Source: Allobosea sp. Root483D1 (GTDB lineage Bacteria; Pseudomonadota; Alphaproteobacteria; Rhizobiales; Beijerinckiaceae). Taken from it: 64,000 bases of DNA. A program made the translations under genes and the position numbers. Numbering within the stretch: the first letter of the stretch is position 1; every line of letters begins with the position of its first letter. The notes under the pieces are model-generated. The model was not told where the DNA came from and searched no databases. It worked only from the letters and a program-made list of their open reading frames with translations. The stretch spans positions 95,378-159,377 of the forward strand of contig NZ_LMJW01000022.1 in assembly GCF_001429505.1 (NCBI RefSeq), given 5' to 3'. Below are positions 15,981 through 25,628 of this stretch, piece after piece.

Positions 15981-16838
15981 TCATAGTGAGCTCAGCACGT
16001 CGCCGGTCGACTTCTCCGGCGCCCTGACCAGCGCGATCGCGGCGTTGAGCTCGGCGCCGTAGAGGAAGATCGCCGCAAGCCAATAGAGGAAGACGAGCGC
16101 GATCATCGCGGTGGCGAGGCCGGCATAGGTGGTGACATAGGCGCCAGCGAAGGAATCGAGATACCAGCCGAAGCCGACGCCGCCAATCAGCCAGACCACC
16201 AATGTCATCAGGATGCCGGGCCACATCGCGCCGATATGCGGGGCGCGGGCCGGCAGCAGCTTGTGCGCGACGGCGAGCGCCATCACCACCAGCACGGTCG
16301 CACTCGCAATGCGCAGGAAGGCGAGCATGAAGCCGAGCGGGGCAAGGGCCGGGGCGAAGCCGACGATGCCGCGCCAGAGCAGCGGGCCGAGCACGACCAG
16401 CAGCGAGAAGGCGAGCATGAAGACCGCCCCGCCGACCACATAGACGATCGATTCCAGCCGCGTGCGCCACCAGCTGCGCCATTCATAGGCCTCGTAGGCG
16501 CGGTTGAGGCCGATCCTGACCGCCTCGACCCCGGAAGAGGAAAAGTAGAGCGCCAGCATCGCGCCGAGCGTCAGCGCATCCTTGCGCACTGCGGTGAGCA
16601 CCGAGCGGACCTCACGCGCGATCGGCTCGGCGACCTCGCGCGGCCAGGCCTCCAGCAGCAATTGCGCGGCTTCGTCGGCCGCCTCCTGTGAACCGAACAG
16701 GCCACCGAGCGCGGTGACGAGGATCAGGAAGGGGAACAGCGACATCAGCACCGAGAGCGCGATGTGGCTGGCGATCGCCCAGCCGTCATGGGCGATGAAG
16801 CGCTCGAAGGCGAGGGCGGGAACTGAGCGCAGCGACAT
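15981..16838 (-). CDS. YihY/BrkB-family membrane protein
   Basis: 285 residues from the ATG at 16838, where the conserved FERFIAHDGWAIASHIALSVLMSLFPFLI region begins; the open frame extends further but the extra 36 residues look non-coding. Family features are IALSVLMSLFPFLILVTALGGLFGS, LALYFSSSGVEAVRIGLNRAYE and WPGILMTLVVWLIGGVGFGWYLDSFA. Six membrane segments are expected. The family was once mislabelled RNase BN; its role is unknown. Convergent with ccr, 10 bp apart, and divergent from the EamA gene. Confidence 0.9.
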   Translation of the reverse strand: MSLRSVPALAFERFIAHDGWAIASHIALSVLMSLFPFLILVTALGGLFGSQEAADEAAQLLLEAWPREVAEPIAREVRSVLTAVRKDALTLGAMLALYFSSSGVEAVRIGLNRAYEAYEWRSWWRTRLESIVYVVGGAVFMLAFSLLVVLGPLLWRGIVGFAPALAPLGFMLAFLRIASATVLVVMALAVAHKLLPARAPHIGAMWPGILMTLVVWLIGGVGFGWYLDSFAGAYVTTYAGLATAMIALVFLYWLAAIFLYGAELNAAIALVRAPEKSTGDVLSSL

Positions 16839-16989
16839 ACGGATCTCGGACGGGGCAGGGTGGTGATTGTCGCTGCTTCGAGGCGGCTGGCAAGATGTAA
16901 GGGCGCACGCGAAACATGCCGCCACGGCGTCCACAAGCGGCGACAACGCCTTTCGCGCGGCGTATCAGCACCCGGACGAGGCCGCTGCG

Positions 16990-17874
16990 ATGTTCGATTC
17001 TCCGCTTTTCCTGCGCCTGTCGCCGGCGCTCTTCGTGTTCCTCTGGTCGAGCGGCTGGATCGTCGCCGGCTATTCGGCCCGCTATTCCGACGCGCTGACT
17101 TTTCTCTCTGTGCGCTTCGCCTGCGCCGGGCTTGCGCTCTCTATCCTCGCTGTCGCTCTCGGGGCGCAGTGGCCGAAGACGAGGCGCGCCATCATCGATT
17201 GCGCCATCGCCGGCATCCTGCTGCATGCCATCTATCTCGGCGGCGTCTGGTGGGCGGTACGTCATGGCCTGCCGGCCGGCGTCTCCGGCCTGATCGCGGG
17301 GCTGCAGCCGGTGCTGACCGCGCTGTTCGCGCCTTTGATCGTGCGCGAGCATATCTCGCCGATCCGTTGGCTCGGCATCGTCTGCGGCTTTCTCGGCATC
17401 GGGCTGGTGCTGGAGCCGAAGCTGGTCGGCGTCGCGCCCGAGGCATTGTCCGCCATCGCACTGCCGATCATCGTCAACGTCATCGGCATGTTCGCCGTCA
17501 CCATCGGCTCGTTCTGGCAGAAGGCGCGCATCGTCGAGGGCGATCTGCGCACGGTGACGGCTGTGCAGTACATCGCCGCCTTCCTGTTCACGCTGCCCTT
17601 TGCCTACATGCTCGAGCCGATGCGGATCGAGTGGAACCTGACCATGGGCCTGGTGCTGGCCTGGTCGGTGTTCGCGCTTTCGCTCGGCGGGATCGGGCTC
17701 TATCTCGTGCTGATCCGCCGCGGTCAGGTCTCGCGCATCGCGACTTTCCTCTATCTCGTGCCGCCGGCGGTCGCGGTCGAGGCCTGGCTTCTCTTCGGCG
17801 AGACGCTGACCATGATCCAGCTCGTCGGCATGGCGGTCGCCGTGCTCGGCGTCATCCTCGCCAGCCGGAAATAG
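16990..17874 (+). CDS. EamA/DMT-family transporter
   Basis: 294 residues, two EamA repeats with about ten membrane helices: FVFLWSSGWIVAGYSARYS and SVRFACAGLALSILAVAL at the start, LQPVLTALFAPLIVREHIS closing the first repeat, and FLYLVPPAVAVEAWLLFGETLT in the second. This is the drug/metabolite exporter superfamily; the substrate cannot be read from sequence. The ATG at 16990 is chosen because the first helix follows at once and GAGG lies seven bases upstream. Confidence 0.88.
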   Translation: MFDSPLFLRLSPALFVFLWSSGWIVAGYSARYSDALTFLSVRFACAGLALSILAVALGAQWPKTRRAIIDCAIAGILLHAIYLGGVWWAVRHGLPAGVSGLIAGLQPVLTALFAPLIVREHISPIRWLGIVCGFLGIGLVLEPKLVGVAPEALSAIALPIIVNVIGMFAVTIGSFWQKARIVEGDLRTVTAVQYIAAFLFTLPFAYMLEPMRIEWNLTMGLVLAWSVFALSLGGIGLYLVLIRRGQVSRIATFLYLVPPAVAVEAWLLFGETLTMIQLVGMAVAVLGVILASRK

Positions 17875-17987
17875 CGGCGTTGAAGCGGGCGGGACCGATC
17901 CTGGGTTCCCGGAAGCCGGTCGATGCTGTAGCCAAAGAGGATCAGGCGGCGCGGTTCCGCCACGCTGAGGACGGGGACGAGACGACC

Positions 17988-18755
17988 ATGGCTGCGACGA
18001 CCGAGACTCTTGCTGGTGCCTTCATTGCCGCCCGCCGCGGCCACAAGCTGGTCGACATCGCGACCTTGCCGGTCCCCGCCGACGTCGATGCCGGCTTTGC
18101 CGCGCAGGCCGAGGTCAACCAGGGCATGGGCTATCCGCTCGCCGGCTGGAAGGTCTCGCTCGGCGAGGGCGGCCGTCCGATGGCCGGGCTGATGCAGGGC
18201 CCCTATCTCAAATCCGGCGACACCTATCGCGGCGTGCACGGCGCCGAATTGCGCGTCGAGATCGAGCTCGCCATCCGCCTCGGCCGAGACATGCCGCTGC
18301 GGCCCGGCCAGCCCTATACCCGCGAGGAGCTGATCGATCATTGCGACGCCGCTCTCGTCGGCATCGAGATCGTCGAGAGCCGCATCGCCGACTGGACCAA
18401 TGTGCCGTTCCCGCTCTGGCTCGCCGACGCGATGGGCCATGGCGGCTATCTGCTCGGCCCCGAGGTTCCCTTCAGCATCTTCGACGACGTTCCGGCCCTG
18501 ACCTGCACGGTCGAGCTCGATGGCGACGTGCTCTATGACCGCCAGGCGCTGCACGCCAATGGCGACCCGCTGGTCACGGCGCTCGCCTGGGCCAACCGGT
18601 CGGTCGAAGGGCCGCTCGGCCCGCTCAAGGCTGGCCAGATCATCACCACCGGCAGCCTCTGCGGTGGCGTCCTCGCGCCGACGGTCGGCCCTGTGATCGC
18701 CCGGCTCGACCCGGTCACCGCGATCTCCTTCGCGCTGGCGGAACAGGGCGACTGA
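17988..18755 (+). CDS. 2-keto-4-pentenoate hydratase-like (FAH superfamily)
   Basis: 255 residues. Metal-binding and fold features of the MhpD-type hydratases are clear: AGWKVSLGEGG, ELRVEIELAIRLGRDMP, LVGIEIVESRIADW, DAMGHGGYLLGP and the C-terminal LKAGQIITTGSLCGGV. Members hydrate 2-oxopent-4-enoate or decarboxylate 4-oxalocrotonate in aromatic meta-cleavage. No other aromatic-degradation genes are adjacent, so the substrate is open. GGGGACGAG precedes the ATG at 17988; the longer open frame upstream is a shadow of the EamA gene. Confidence 0.88.
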   Translation: MAATTETLAGAFIAARRGHKLVDIATLPVPADVDAGFAAQAEVNQGMGYPLAGWKVSLGEGGRPMAGLMQGPYLKSGDTYRGVHGAELRVEIELAIRLGRDMPLRPGQPYTREELIDHCDAALVGIEIVESRIADWTNVPFPLWLADAMGHGGYLLGPEVPFSIFDDVPALTCTVELDGDVLYDRQALHANGDPLVTALAWANRSVEGPLGPLKAGQIITTGSLCGGVLAPTVGPVIARLDPVTAISFALAEQGD

Positions 18756-18832
18756 GGACTTTCGTCAGCGGGCGACAAGCCAACGATTCGTTCAGGTTTT
18801 CGGCTGATGGTGCGCTAATTTCGAGCGTCGAA

Positions 18833-18860
18833 TTGTGATCAACTGGAGGCGCGATCACAA
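18833..18860. promoter_or_regulatory. inverted repeat upstream of tamA
   Basis: Perfect 8-bp arms TTGTGATC (18833-18840) and GATCACAA (18853-18860), 12 bp apart, about 46 bp before the tamA start. It could be a transcription-factor operator or an mRNA hairpin. No -10/-35 pair was identified with confidence. Confidence 0.4.
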
Positions 18861-18906
18861 AATCAACGCATTCGCTGCGTTCTAGTTGGGTTGCGTTGGA
18901 GGTTTG

Positions 18907-20922
18907 ATGCGGTCATGGCGAAGGGGCAGGATCGGCATTGCCGGCGGAGGCTTGGTTGCTTTCGCGGCGATGCTTGTCGGTGAGATTTCGCCGGCGCGCG
19001 CCTTCGACCTGTCATCGCTCGACGTCTTCAACCTCTTCGGCAGCAAGGACAAGCCGCCGCCGGTCAGCGCGTCGACGCTGCCCTATGAATTGAAGTTCGA
19101 GCTCGGCGATGTGCCGGGTGCCAGCGCGCTGAAGCGCAGCCTGCAGGACGCCTCTCTGCTCTACCGCCTGCGCGAGGATGCGCCGCCGGACGGCGAGACC
19201 TTGGCCCGCCGGGCTGCCGCCGACATCAACCCGCTGATCGATGCGCTCTGGGCCCAGGGCTATTTCAACGCGCAGGTCGCGATCGCGGTCGATGGCGTTG
19301 CGGTGACGCAGGCCGGCGAGCCGCCGCCGGGCCTCGCGCGGACGGCCGAGGCCTATCGCAATCGCGCGCCGGCGCCGATCGTGGTCACGGTCGATCCGGG
19401 GCCTTTGTTCTCGCTGCGCAATGTCGACATCATCCCCGGCAGCCGCCGTGATCCGACTGCGGTGATTTCCGACCCCGGCAAGGTCTCCGGCCTCGTCCCG
19501 GGCGCACCAGCCACCTCGTCCTCGATCCGCGCCGCGCAGGCCGCGCTGGTCGATTACTGGCGCGGCAAGTCCCGGCCGCTCGCCCGCGTCGTCGAGGTCC
19601 GCCCCGTCGTCGACCACGCCGCCAAGACGATGGACGTCTCGCTCGTGGTCGATCCCGGTCCCGTGGCCGGCTTCGGCGATGTCTCGGTCAACGAGACCGG
19701 CGACATTCCGACGGAGGTCATCCGCTCCTTCATCTATCTCGAGCCGGGCGATCCCTATTCGCCCAAGGCGCTTACCGATACGCGCAAGTCGATCGCGACG
19801 ATTCCCGCCGTCGGCTCGGTGCGCATCCGCGAGGGCACGAGCCTCGACAAGGCCGGCAATCTGCCGGTCTTCGTCGAGGTCAACGAGCGGCCCAAGCGCC
19901 TGCTCGGCTTCTCGGCCCGCTATTCGACGATCGATGGCCCGGCGGTGAAGACCTATTGGGAACACCGCAATCTCTTCGGCGGCGCCGAGAGTCTGCGGCT
20001 CGAGGCCTCGATCTTCCTGGCGCCGCGCATCGACGGCACCAAGATCCAGAGCTTCGGCGATTTCGAGCGGAGCGATCTCGGCGGCCGCTTCTCGGCGAGC
20101 TTCATTAAGCCGGCGCTCGGCGGCAGCCGCAACGACCTGCTGATCGACGCCTCCGCCGTGCGTGAGCGCGTCGGCACCAACCGCTATGGCGGCTACACCG
20201 CGCGCTACGCCAACGTCACCACCGCAATCCGCCATCGCTTCAGCGACGTCTTCTCGATCCAGGCTGGCATCGAGGCCGAGCGCGGCCAGACCAGCGACGT
20301 GCTCGGCCAGGTCGACTACATGCTGGTCGGCGTGCCGCTGTCGCTGCGCTACGATTCGACCGACAATCAGCTCGACCCGACCCGCGGCATCAGGGCGACC
20401 GCCTCGGTCACGCCCTTCGCCGCCTTCGGCGACAATGACGCCCCCTTCGTCCAGAGCAAGGCCTCGATCTCCGGCTATTATGCCCTCGACGAGGACGCCC
20501 GCTACGTGCTCGCCGGCCGGATCGGGCTGGGCTCGGTCGCCGGTGCCGATCTCGACGAGATTCCGGCGACGCGGCGCTTCTATGCCGGCGGCGGCGGCTC
20601 GGTGCGTGGCTATGCTTATCGCTCGCTCTCGCCGCTCGGGCCGCTCTTCCGGCTGACCGGCGGGCGCAGCCTGTTCGAGGCCTCGGTCGAGGCGCGCATC
20701 AAGATCACCAATACGATCGGCATCGTGCCGTTCTTCGATGCCGGCATGGCCTTCGAATCGCAATTCCCGAACTTCAAGGAGAAGATGCAGTACGCCGCCG
20801 GCCTCGGCCTGCGCTACTATACGCCGATCGGGCCGATCCGGGTCGACGTCGCAGCCCCGCTCAACCCGCGCAAGGGCGACAAGCCGGTCGCTCTCTATAT
20901 CAGCATCGGGCAGGCCTTCTGA
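18907..20922 (+). CDS. tamA: translocation and assembly module outer-membrane protein TamA
   Basis: 671 residues. A signal peptide (ending near ARA-FDL) is followed by POTRA-like repeats (NPLIDALWAQGYFNAQVAIAVDG; VVTVDPGPLFSLRNVDI; SFIYLEPGDPYSPKALTDTRKSIATIPAVGSVRI) and an Omp85 barrel with FYAGGGGSVRGYAYRSLSP (the RGY loop) and VPFFDAGMAFES, ending in QAF. TamA works with TamB in moving lipids and assembling outer-membrane proteins. GGAGG four bases before the ATG fixes the start. tamB follows with a TGATG overlap, so translation is coupled. Confidence 0.95.
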   Translation: MRSWRRGRIGIAGGGLVAFAAMLVGEISPARAFDLSSLDVFNLFGSKDKPPPVSASTLPYELKFELGDVPGASALKRSLQDASLLYRLREDAPPDGETLARRAAADINPLIDALWAQGYFNAQVAIAVDGVAVTQAGEPPPGLARTAEAYRNRAPAPIVVTVDPGPLFSLRNVDIIPGSRRDPTAVISDPGKVSGLVPGAPATSSSIRAAQAALVDYWRGKSRPLARVVEVRPVVDHAAKTMDVSLVVDPGPVAGFGDVSVNETGDIPTEVIRSFIYLEPGDPYSPKALTDTRKSIATIPAVGSVRIREGTSLDKAGNLPVFVEVNERPKRLLGFSARYSTIDGPAVKTYWEHRNLFGGAESLRLEASIFLAPRIDGTKIQSFGDFERSDLGGRFSASFIKPALGGSRNDLLIDASAVRERVGTNRYGGYTARYANVTTAIRHRFSDVFSIQAGIEAERGQTSDVLGQVDYMLVGVPLSLRYDSTDNQLDPTRGIRATASVTPFAAFGDNDAPFVQSKASISGYYALDEDARYVLAGRIGLGSVAGADLDEIPATRRFYAGGGGSVRGYAYRSLSPLGPLFRLTGGRSLFEASVEARIKITNTIGIVPFFDAGMAFESQFPNFKEKMQYAAGLGLRYYTPIGPIRVDVAAPLNPRKGDKPVALYISIGQAF

Positions 20923-23900
20923 TGGGCACGTTCCGCATCTCCCGACTGCTCGCCGGCCTCGCGGCGCTGGTCATCGCCGTGGCGCTGGTCCTCGTCACCG
21001 GCCTCGGCGGCTTCGCCCAGAATGCCGGCGAACGCGGCGTCCTGGCCGATCTGATCTCGAAGGCGCTCTCCACCGACGGCAGCCAGGTCTCGATCGGCGC
21101 CGTCGATGGCGCGCTCTCTTCCGATGCGACCATCCGCGACATCGTCATCTCCGATCGCGACGGGCCCTGGCTCCGGCTCGACCGCGCCCGGCTGATCTGG
21201 ACGCGCTCGGCGCTGCTGCTGCGCCGGCTCGAGGTCAACCGGCTCGAGATCGGCAAGCTCGAAATCCTGCGCAAGCCGGTATCGGAGCCGGGCGCCCCGC
21301 CGCCGGCCGACAACGCGCCGATCCTGCCGGAATTGCCGCTCAAGGTGATCATCGAGGCCTTCCAGCTCGGCGAGCTGGCGCTCGGGCCGACCGTGATCGG
21401 CGCGCCGGCGCGGTTTTCGGCGACCGGCTCGGCGCGCCTTGGTCCGCCGAACGAGGGTCTCGATTTCCGACTCGCCGGGCGCCGGCTCGACATGGGCGGC
21501 AGCCTCGACGTCAATCTGCGCTTCGTGCCGCAGTCGACGCAGCTCCAGCTCGCGGTCAAGCTCGACGAGCCGGCGGGCGGCCTGATCTCGACCATCGCCG
21601 ACTTGCCGGATCGGCCGCCGGTCAAGCTCGATCTCACCGGCGACGGCCCGCTCGACCGTTTCCGGGCGACGCTCGCCTTCGCCGCCGGCCCGACCATCGG
21701 CGCCAACGGCACGGCCGATCTCAGCCGCCAGGGCACGGCGCGCCGGCTGCTGCTCGCGCTCGATTCGCGCATCGCCGGCCTGGTGCCGCCGCCGGTCGCG
21801 CCGGTGTTCGAGGGCTCGACCCGGCTCGACGGCACGGTTGCCTTCGCCGATAGCGGCGCGATCTCAGTCGACCAGATGGCGCTGGTCTCGGCGCTGGCGC
21901 GGCTCGACGTGAACGGGCTCTACGGCGCCGACAAGAATCTCGACTTCAAGATCACCGCCGCCGCCCGCCCCAATGCCGGCGGCCGCACCGTCGCCTCGGG
22001 CGCCGAGATCGCCAAGCTTGCCTTCGATGCGACGATCCGGGGACCGGCCGCCGGCCCGCGCGTCAACGCCAGCCTGCAGGCGGAAGGCGCGAGCGTTCCG
22101 GCCGGCAAGCTCGGCAAGCTCGATTTCACCTTCACAGCGACGCCGACCGGCGCGCTCAACGATCCGAGGACGCGCACCGTGCTGGTCTCGGATGGCGAGG
22201 CCTCCGGCGTCGCGCTCGCCGATCCCGGTTTGGCGCGCTTCATCGGCGACCGCCTGCGCTTCACCTTGCGGGGCACGGCGTCCGAAGGCGGTGGCGGCGA
22301 GTTCGAGACGCTGAAGCTCGCCTTCGGCGGAGCCGAGCTCGGCTATGTCGGGCAACTTGGTCCCGCCCGCATCCTCGGCAAGGTCGAGGCGCGGTTGCCC
22401 GACCTCTCGCGGCTCAGCACGCTTGCCGGCCGCTCGCTCAAGGGTTCCGCCGCGGTCACCGCCAATGTCGACGCCGAGCCGAAGAAGCGCCTCTATGCCG
22501 TCAAGCTCGACGGCGGCGCCGAGGCGCTGGCGCTCGGCCAGGAGGCACTGGACCGCCTGCTCGCCGGCAAGCTCGCTGTCGGCGGCGAGATCCGGGTGCC
22601 CGGCAGCGGTGGCCTCGTCGTCAACGGATTGCGCATCGCCGGCACCCATGTCGCGGCGACCGCCGACGGCGCGCTCGGTGCGCAAGGCTCGAGCCTGCGC
22701 GCCAATATCGCCATTCCCGATTTGCGCCGCGCCGATCCGAAACTGTCGGGGCAGGGCGCTTTCGACATGGCGCTGACCGGGCCGCTCGACAAGCTCGACG
22801 CGACGCTCAAGGCCGGGATCAGCAATGCGACCGCACTCGGCCGGCCCGTGCCGCGCCTCGCCCTCGATGCGACCCTACGCGATCTGCAGGGCGCGCTCTC
22901 CGGCGACGTCAAGCTTTCCGGCGAGGTCGATCGTCGGCCGGCGACCGGTGCCCTGCGCTTCGCCAAGCGCGATCCGGGCGGTTGGATCCTGCCGCAGCTC
23001 GACATCGCCATCGGCTCGGTCACGCTGACCGGTGCGCTCGATCTCGACGCCGCCAATCTCGCCGAGGGCAATCTCAAGCTCGCGGCCCGCAATTTCGACG
23101 ATCTCTCGGCGCTGGCGCTCGCCAAGCTCGGCGGCCGGATCGAGGCCGATGTGAAACTGGCGCGCCCGACCGGCGGCCAGAATCTGGATCTCAAGGCCAG
23201 CGCGCAGAAGCTTGTCGCGCCTGGCATTTCGCTCGATCGGCTCGATGCCGATGTCGCCATCGTCGACGCGCTGCGCAAGCCGCTGATCAATGGCACGATC
23301 CAGGTCGACCGTGCTGTCGTCGCCGGCGAGCCGGTGAGCGCGATCCGCCTCGTCTCCAAGGGCGGGGCGGACGCCAGCGACATCAGTCTCGACGCGACGG
23401 CGCGCGGCTTCTCTCTCGCTTCGAAGGGCCGGCTCTCGGTTGCCGATCCGCTGCGCTTCGATCTCGCCAGCTTCACTGCGACGCGCGATGGCCGCCGCAT
23501 CGCGCTGGCCAAGCCGGCAAGCTTCACCGCGATCGATGGCGGCGTCGCCATCCGCGATCTCGCCATCGCGCTCGACGGTGGCCGCATCACGCTCGATGGC
23601 GAGGTCGGCAAGGCACTCGACCTGCGCTTTGCCGCGCAGAATGTGCCGCTCTCGGCCGCGCGCCTCGCGTCGCCGACGCTCGATCTCTCCGGCACGCTCG
23701 ACGCCGAGGCGACGATCAAGGGCACGCCCGAGGCGCCGACCGGCCCGTGGCGTGTCCGCATCGCCCGTCTCGTCGCGCCGCAGACCCGCTCGGCCGGCCT
23801 GCCGCCGATCGAGATTTCGGGGCAGGGCGCGCTCAACGGCCGCCAGACCAGCCTCGACGCCAGCCTGAACGCCGGCCGCTTCGTCAGCCTGACCGCCAAG

Positions 23901-25244
23901 GGGACTGCGCCGCTCGGCGGCGAGGGCGCGCTCGACCTCTCCGTACAGGGCCGCGCCGATGCGGCGCTCGCCAACACCCAACTCGCAGCCGATGGCCGGC
24001 GACTGACCGGCCAGCTCGCGCTCGATCTCCGCGCCGGCGGCACGCTTTCGGCACCGCGCCTCTCCGGCGGCGCGACGCTGTCCGGCGGCAGCTTCAACGA
24101 CGCGCTCCAGGGCGTGAAGCTGACCGGGCTCGAAGCGCGCGTCACCGCCAACGGACCCGAGCTTGTCATTGAACGCTTCGGCGCGCAGACGCCGGGCGGC
24201 GGCACGCTCTCGGCCCGCGGCAACGTCAAGCTCGACCCCGAGGCCGGTTTCCCCGGTACGATTCGCATCGAGGGCAAGCGCGCCCAGCTCGTCGACAGCG
24301 GGCTGGTCCGGGCGGTCACCGATCTCAATCTCGATCTCGCCGGGCCGCTGGCGCAACGGCCGCGCATCGCCGGGCGCGTCGATGTCGTCACGGTCGAGAT
24401 CACGGTGCCCGATCGCCTGCCGTCGAGTTCGCGGCCGGTCGACGGCATCCGCCACATCAATGCCAAGGGGCAGGCGGCGGCCCGCCTCGCCGCCGAGCGC
24501 AGGGCGCGCGCCGTCGCGAGTCGCAAGGGCGCGCGGGCGCCGGCTTTCGACGCCGTGCTCGACATCGCCGTTTCAGCGCCTGGGCGCGTCTTCATCCGCG
24601 GCCGCGGCATCGATGCCGAACTCGGCGGCGATCTGCGCGTCGGCGGCACCTCCGGCGCCCCGGCGCTGACCGGCGGCTTCGATCTCAGACGCGGGCGCCT
24701 CAGCCTTGCCAGCCAGCGTCTCGATTTCAGCCGCGGGCGCGTCACCTTCTCGGGCGACGTCATGCCCACGCTCGATTTCGTCGCCGAGACCCGCGCCGCC
24801 GACGTCACCGCCAGGATCATCATCTCCGGCGAAGCCTCGGCGCCCGAATTCACCTTCACCTCCTCGCCGGAGCTGCCGCCGGACGAGGTGCTCTCGCGCC
24901 TGCTCTTCGCGCGCGCCTCCGGATCGCTCTCGCCCTTCCAGGCGCTGCAGCTCGCCCAGACCGCGGCGCAGTTCTCCGGCGCAGGCGGCGACGACGTCTT
25001 CGAGAAAATCCGCCGTTCGCTCGGCGTCGACAACCTCGATGTGCAGATGGGCCCGGGGGGCCCGACGGTCGGCGTCTCGCGCGCGATCTCTGACAACATC
25101 ACGCTCGGGGTGAAGGCCGGTGCCAAGCCCGAGGATAGCGGCATCTCCGTCGGAGTCGACCTGACCCGCCGTCTGAAGCTCCAGGCCGAGACCAATGCCG
25201 ACGGCAGCGCCGCGGTTGGCGTCGGCGCCGAGTGGGAATACTGA
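20922..25244 (+). CDS. tamB: translocation/assembly module TamB (AsmA-like)
   Basis: 1440 residues. One N-terminal membrane anchor (about residues 9-30) precedes a very long, repetitive beta-rich body of the AsmA/DUF490 superfamily, rich in LDLxGxxLDxL-type units that would form a hydrophobic-grooved taco across the periplasm. The C-terminal DUF490/TamB domain is clear: GRLSLASQRLDFSRGRVTFSGD, PPDEVLSRLLFARASGSLSPFQALQLAQ and DVFEKIRRSLGVDNLDV, ending VGAEWEY. It partners TamA; its ATG overlaps the tamA stop. Codon use is strongly GC3-biased, which creates a 900-codon antisense open frame that is not a gene. Confidence 0.96.
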   Translation: MGTFRISRLLAGLAALVIAVALVLVTGLGGFAQNAGERGVLADLISKALSTDGSQVSIGAVDGALSSDATIRDIVISDRDGPWLRLDRARLIWTRSALLLRRLEVNRLEIGKLEILRKPVSEPGAPPPADNAPILPELPLKVIIEAFQLGELALGPTVIGAPARFSATGSARLGPPNEGLDFRLAGRRLDMGGSLDVNLRFVPQSTQLQLAVKLDEPAGGLISTIADLPDRPPVKLDLTGDGPLDRFRATLAFAAGPTIGANGTADLSRQGTARRLLLALDSRIAGLVPPPVAPVFEGSTRLDGTVAFADSGAISVDQMALVSALARLDVNGLYGADKNLDFKITAAARPNAGGRTVASGAEIAKLAFDATIRGPAAGPRVNASLQAEGASVPAGKLGKLDFTFTATPTGALNDPRTRTVLVSDGEASGVALADPGLARFIGDRLRFTLRGTASEGGGGEFETLKLAFGGAELGYVGQLGPARILGKVEARLPDLSRLSTLAGRSLKGSAAVTANVDAEPKKRLYAVKLDGGAEALALGQEALDRLLAGKLAVGGEIRVPGSGGLVVNGLRIAGTHVAATADGALGAQGSSLRANIAIPDLRRADPKLSGQGAFDMALTGPLDKLDATLKAGISNATALGRPVPRLALDATLRDLQGALSGDVKLSGEVDRRPATGALRFAKRDPGGWILPQLDIAIGSVTLTGALDLDAANLAEGNLKLAARNFDDLSALALAKLGGRIEADVKLARPTGGQNLDLKASAQKLVAPGISLDRLDADVAIVDALRKPLINGTIQVDRAVVAGEPVSAIRLVSKGGADASDISLDATARGFSLASKGRLSVADPLRFDLASFTATRDGRRIALAKPASFTAIDGGVAIRDLAIALDGGRITLDGEVGKALDLRFAAQNVPLSAARLASPTLDLSGTLDAEATIKGTPEAPTGPWRVRIARLVAPQTRSAGLPPIEISGQGALNGRQTSLDASLNAGRFVSLTAKGTAPLGGEGALDLSVQGRADAALANTQLAADGRRLTGQLALDLRAGGTLSAPRLSGGATLSGGSFNDALQGVKLTGLEARVTANGPELVIERFGAQTPGGGTLSARGNVKLDPEAGFPGTIRIEGKRAQLVDSGLVRAVTDLNLDLAGPLAQRPRIAGRVDVVTVEITVPDRLPSSSRPVDGIRHINAKGQAAARLAAERRARAVASRKGARAPAFDAVLDIAVSAPGRVFIRGRGIDAELGGDLRVGGTSGAPALTGGFDLRRGRLSLASQRLDFSRGRVTFSGDVMPTLDFVAETRAADVTARIIISGEASAPEFTFTSSPELPPDEVLSRLLFARASGSLSPFQALQLAQTAAQFSGAGGDDVFEKIRRSLGVDNLDVQMGPGGPTVGVSRAISDNITLGVKAGAKPEDSGISVGVDLTRRLKLQAETNADGSAAVGVGAEWEY

Positions 25245-25628
25245 GCCCGCGACTCAACGCGCCCAGTACCTCAACAGATTCGCCCCCTAAGGCCGGGGAA
25301 TGGGGCTTTCGGAGCCTTCGCCGGCCCGGTTCGGTTAACGCTCTCCTAAGTTCGGCGGTCAAAGCGTGGCTCGGCTGCAACACCGGGGGGCAAAGCGGGT
25401 CTGTGGCGGGGACTGTGGCGTGATCGTGGTTGATCGGCGGCCGGGCATTCGTAATGGTGACTGTGCGGCGGGACGTTCCCGGTCGCTGTTTTTCGTCTTC
25501 GCCTCCGAACGGTTCGGGGACGCGGGCGAAAGACCGGGATAAGCGGGTTCGCTGGGTAGGTCTCCTGGGGCTGCCAGATGGAACGCGCCGACGCCCGAGG
25601 GTCTCGAAACTCTTTTGGAGGTTATCAA
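25245..25628 (+). promoter_or_regulatory. porin upstream region (384 bp, no gene)
   Basis: No credible gene. It holds TTAA-N7-CTAA (25335-25349), one base from the CtrA box TTAA-N7-TTAA, a 13-bp palindrome CCGAAC-G-GTTCGG (25505-25517) inside a longer near-complementary pair GTCTTCGCC / GGCGAAAGAC (25495-25503 and 25525-25534), and a strong Shine-Dalgarno GGAGG (25618-25622) six bases before the porin ATG. The hairpin is probably in the 5' leader and could control translation. No clear sigma-70 promoter was found. Confidence 0.45.

Noticed and set aside
16860-17987. N-terminal extension of the hydratase frame across the EamA gene
   Set aside because: It is the wrong frame of the transporter gene; the enzyme fold starts at 17988 after its own ribosome site.
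19012-20763. A 583-codon open frame antisense to tamA
   Set aside because: Arg/Ala/Asp-rich shadow of a GC-rich gene; the sense frame has POTRA and Omp85 features.
22493-25195. A 900-codon open frame antisense to tamB
   Set aside because: It is a by-product of extreme third-position GC in tamB. The translation is low-complexity (Ser/Arg/Ala), has no domain, and the sense frame encodes a clear TamB.
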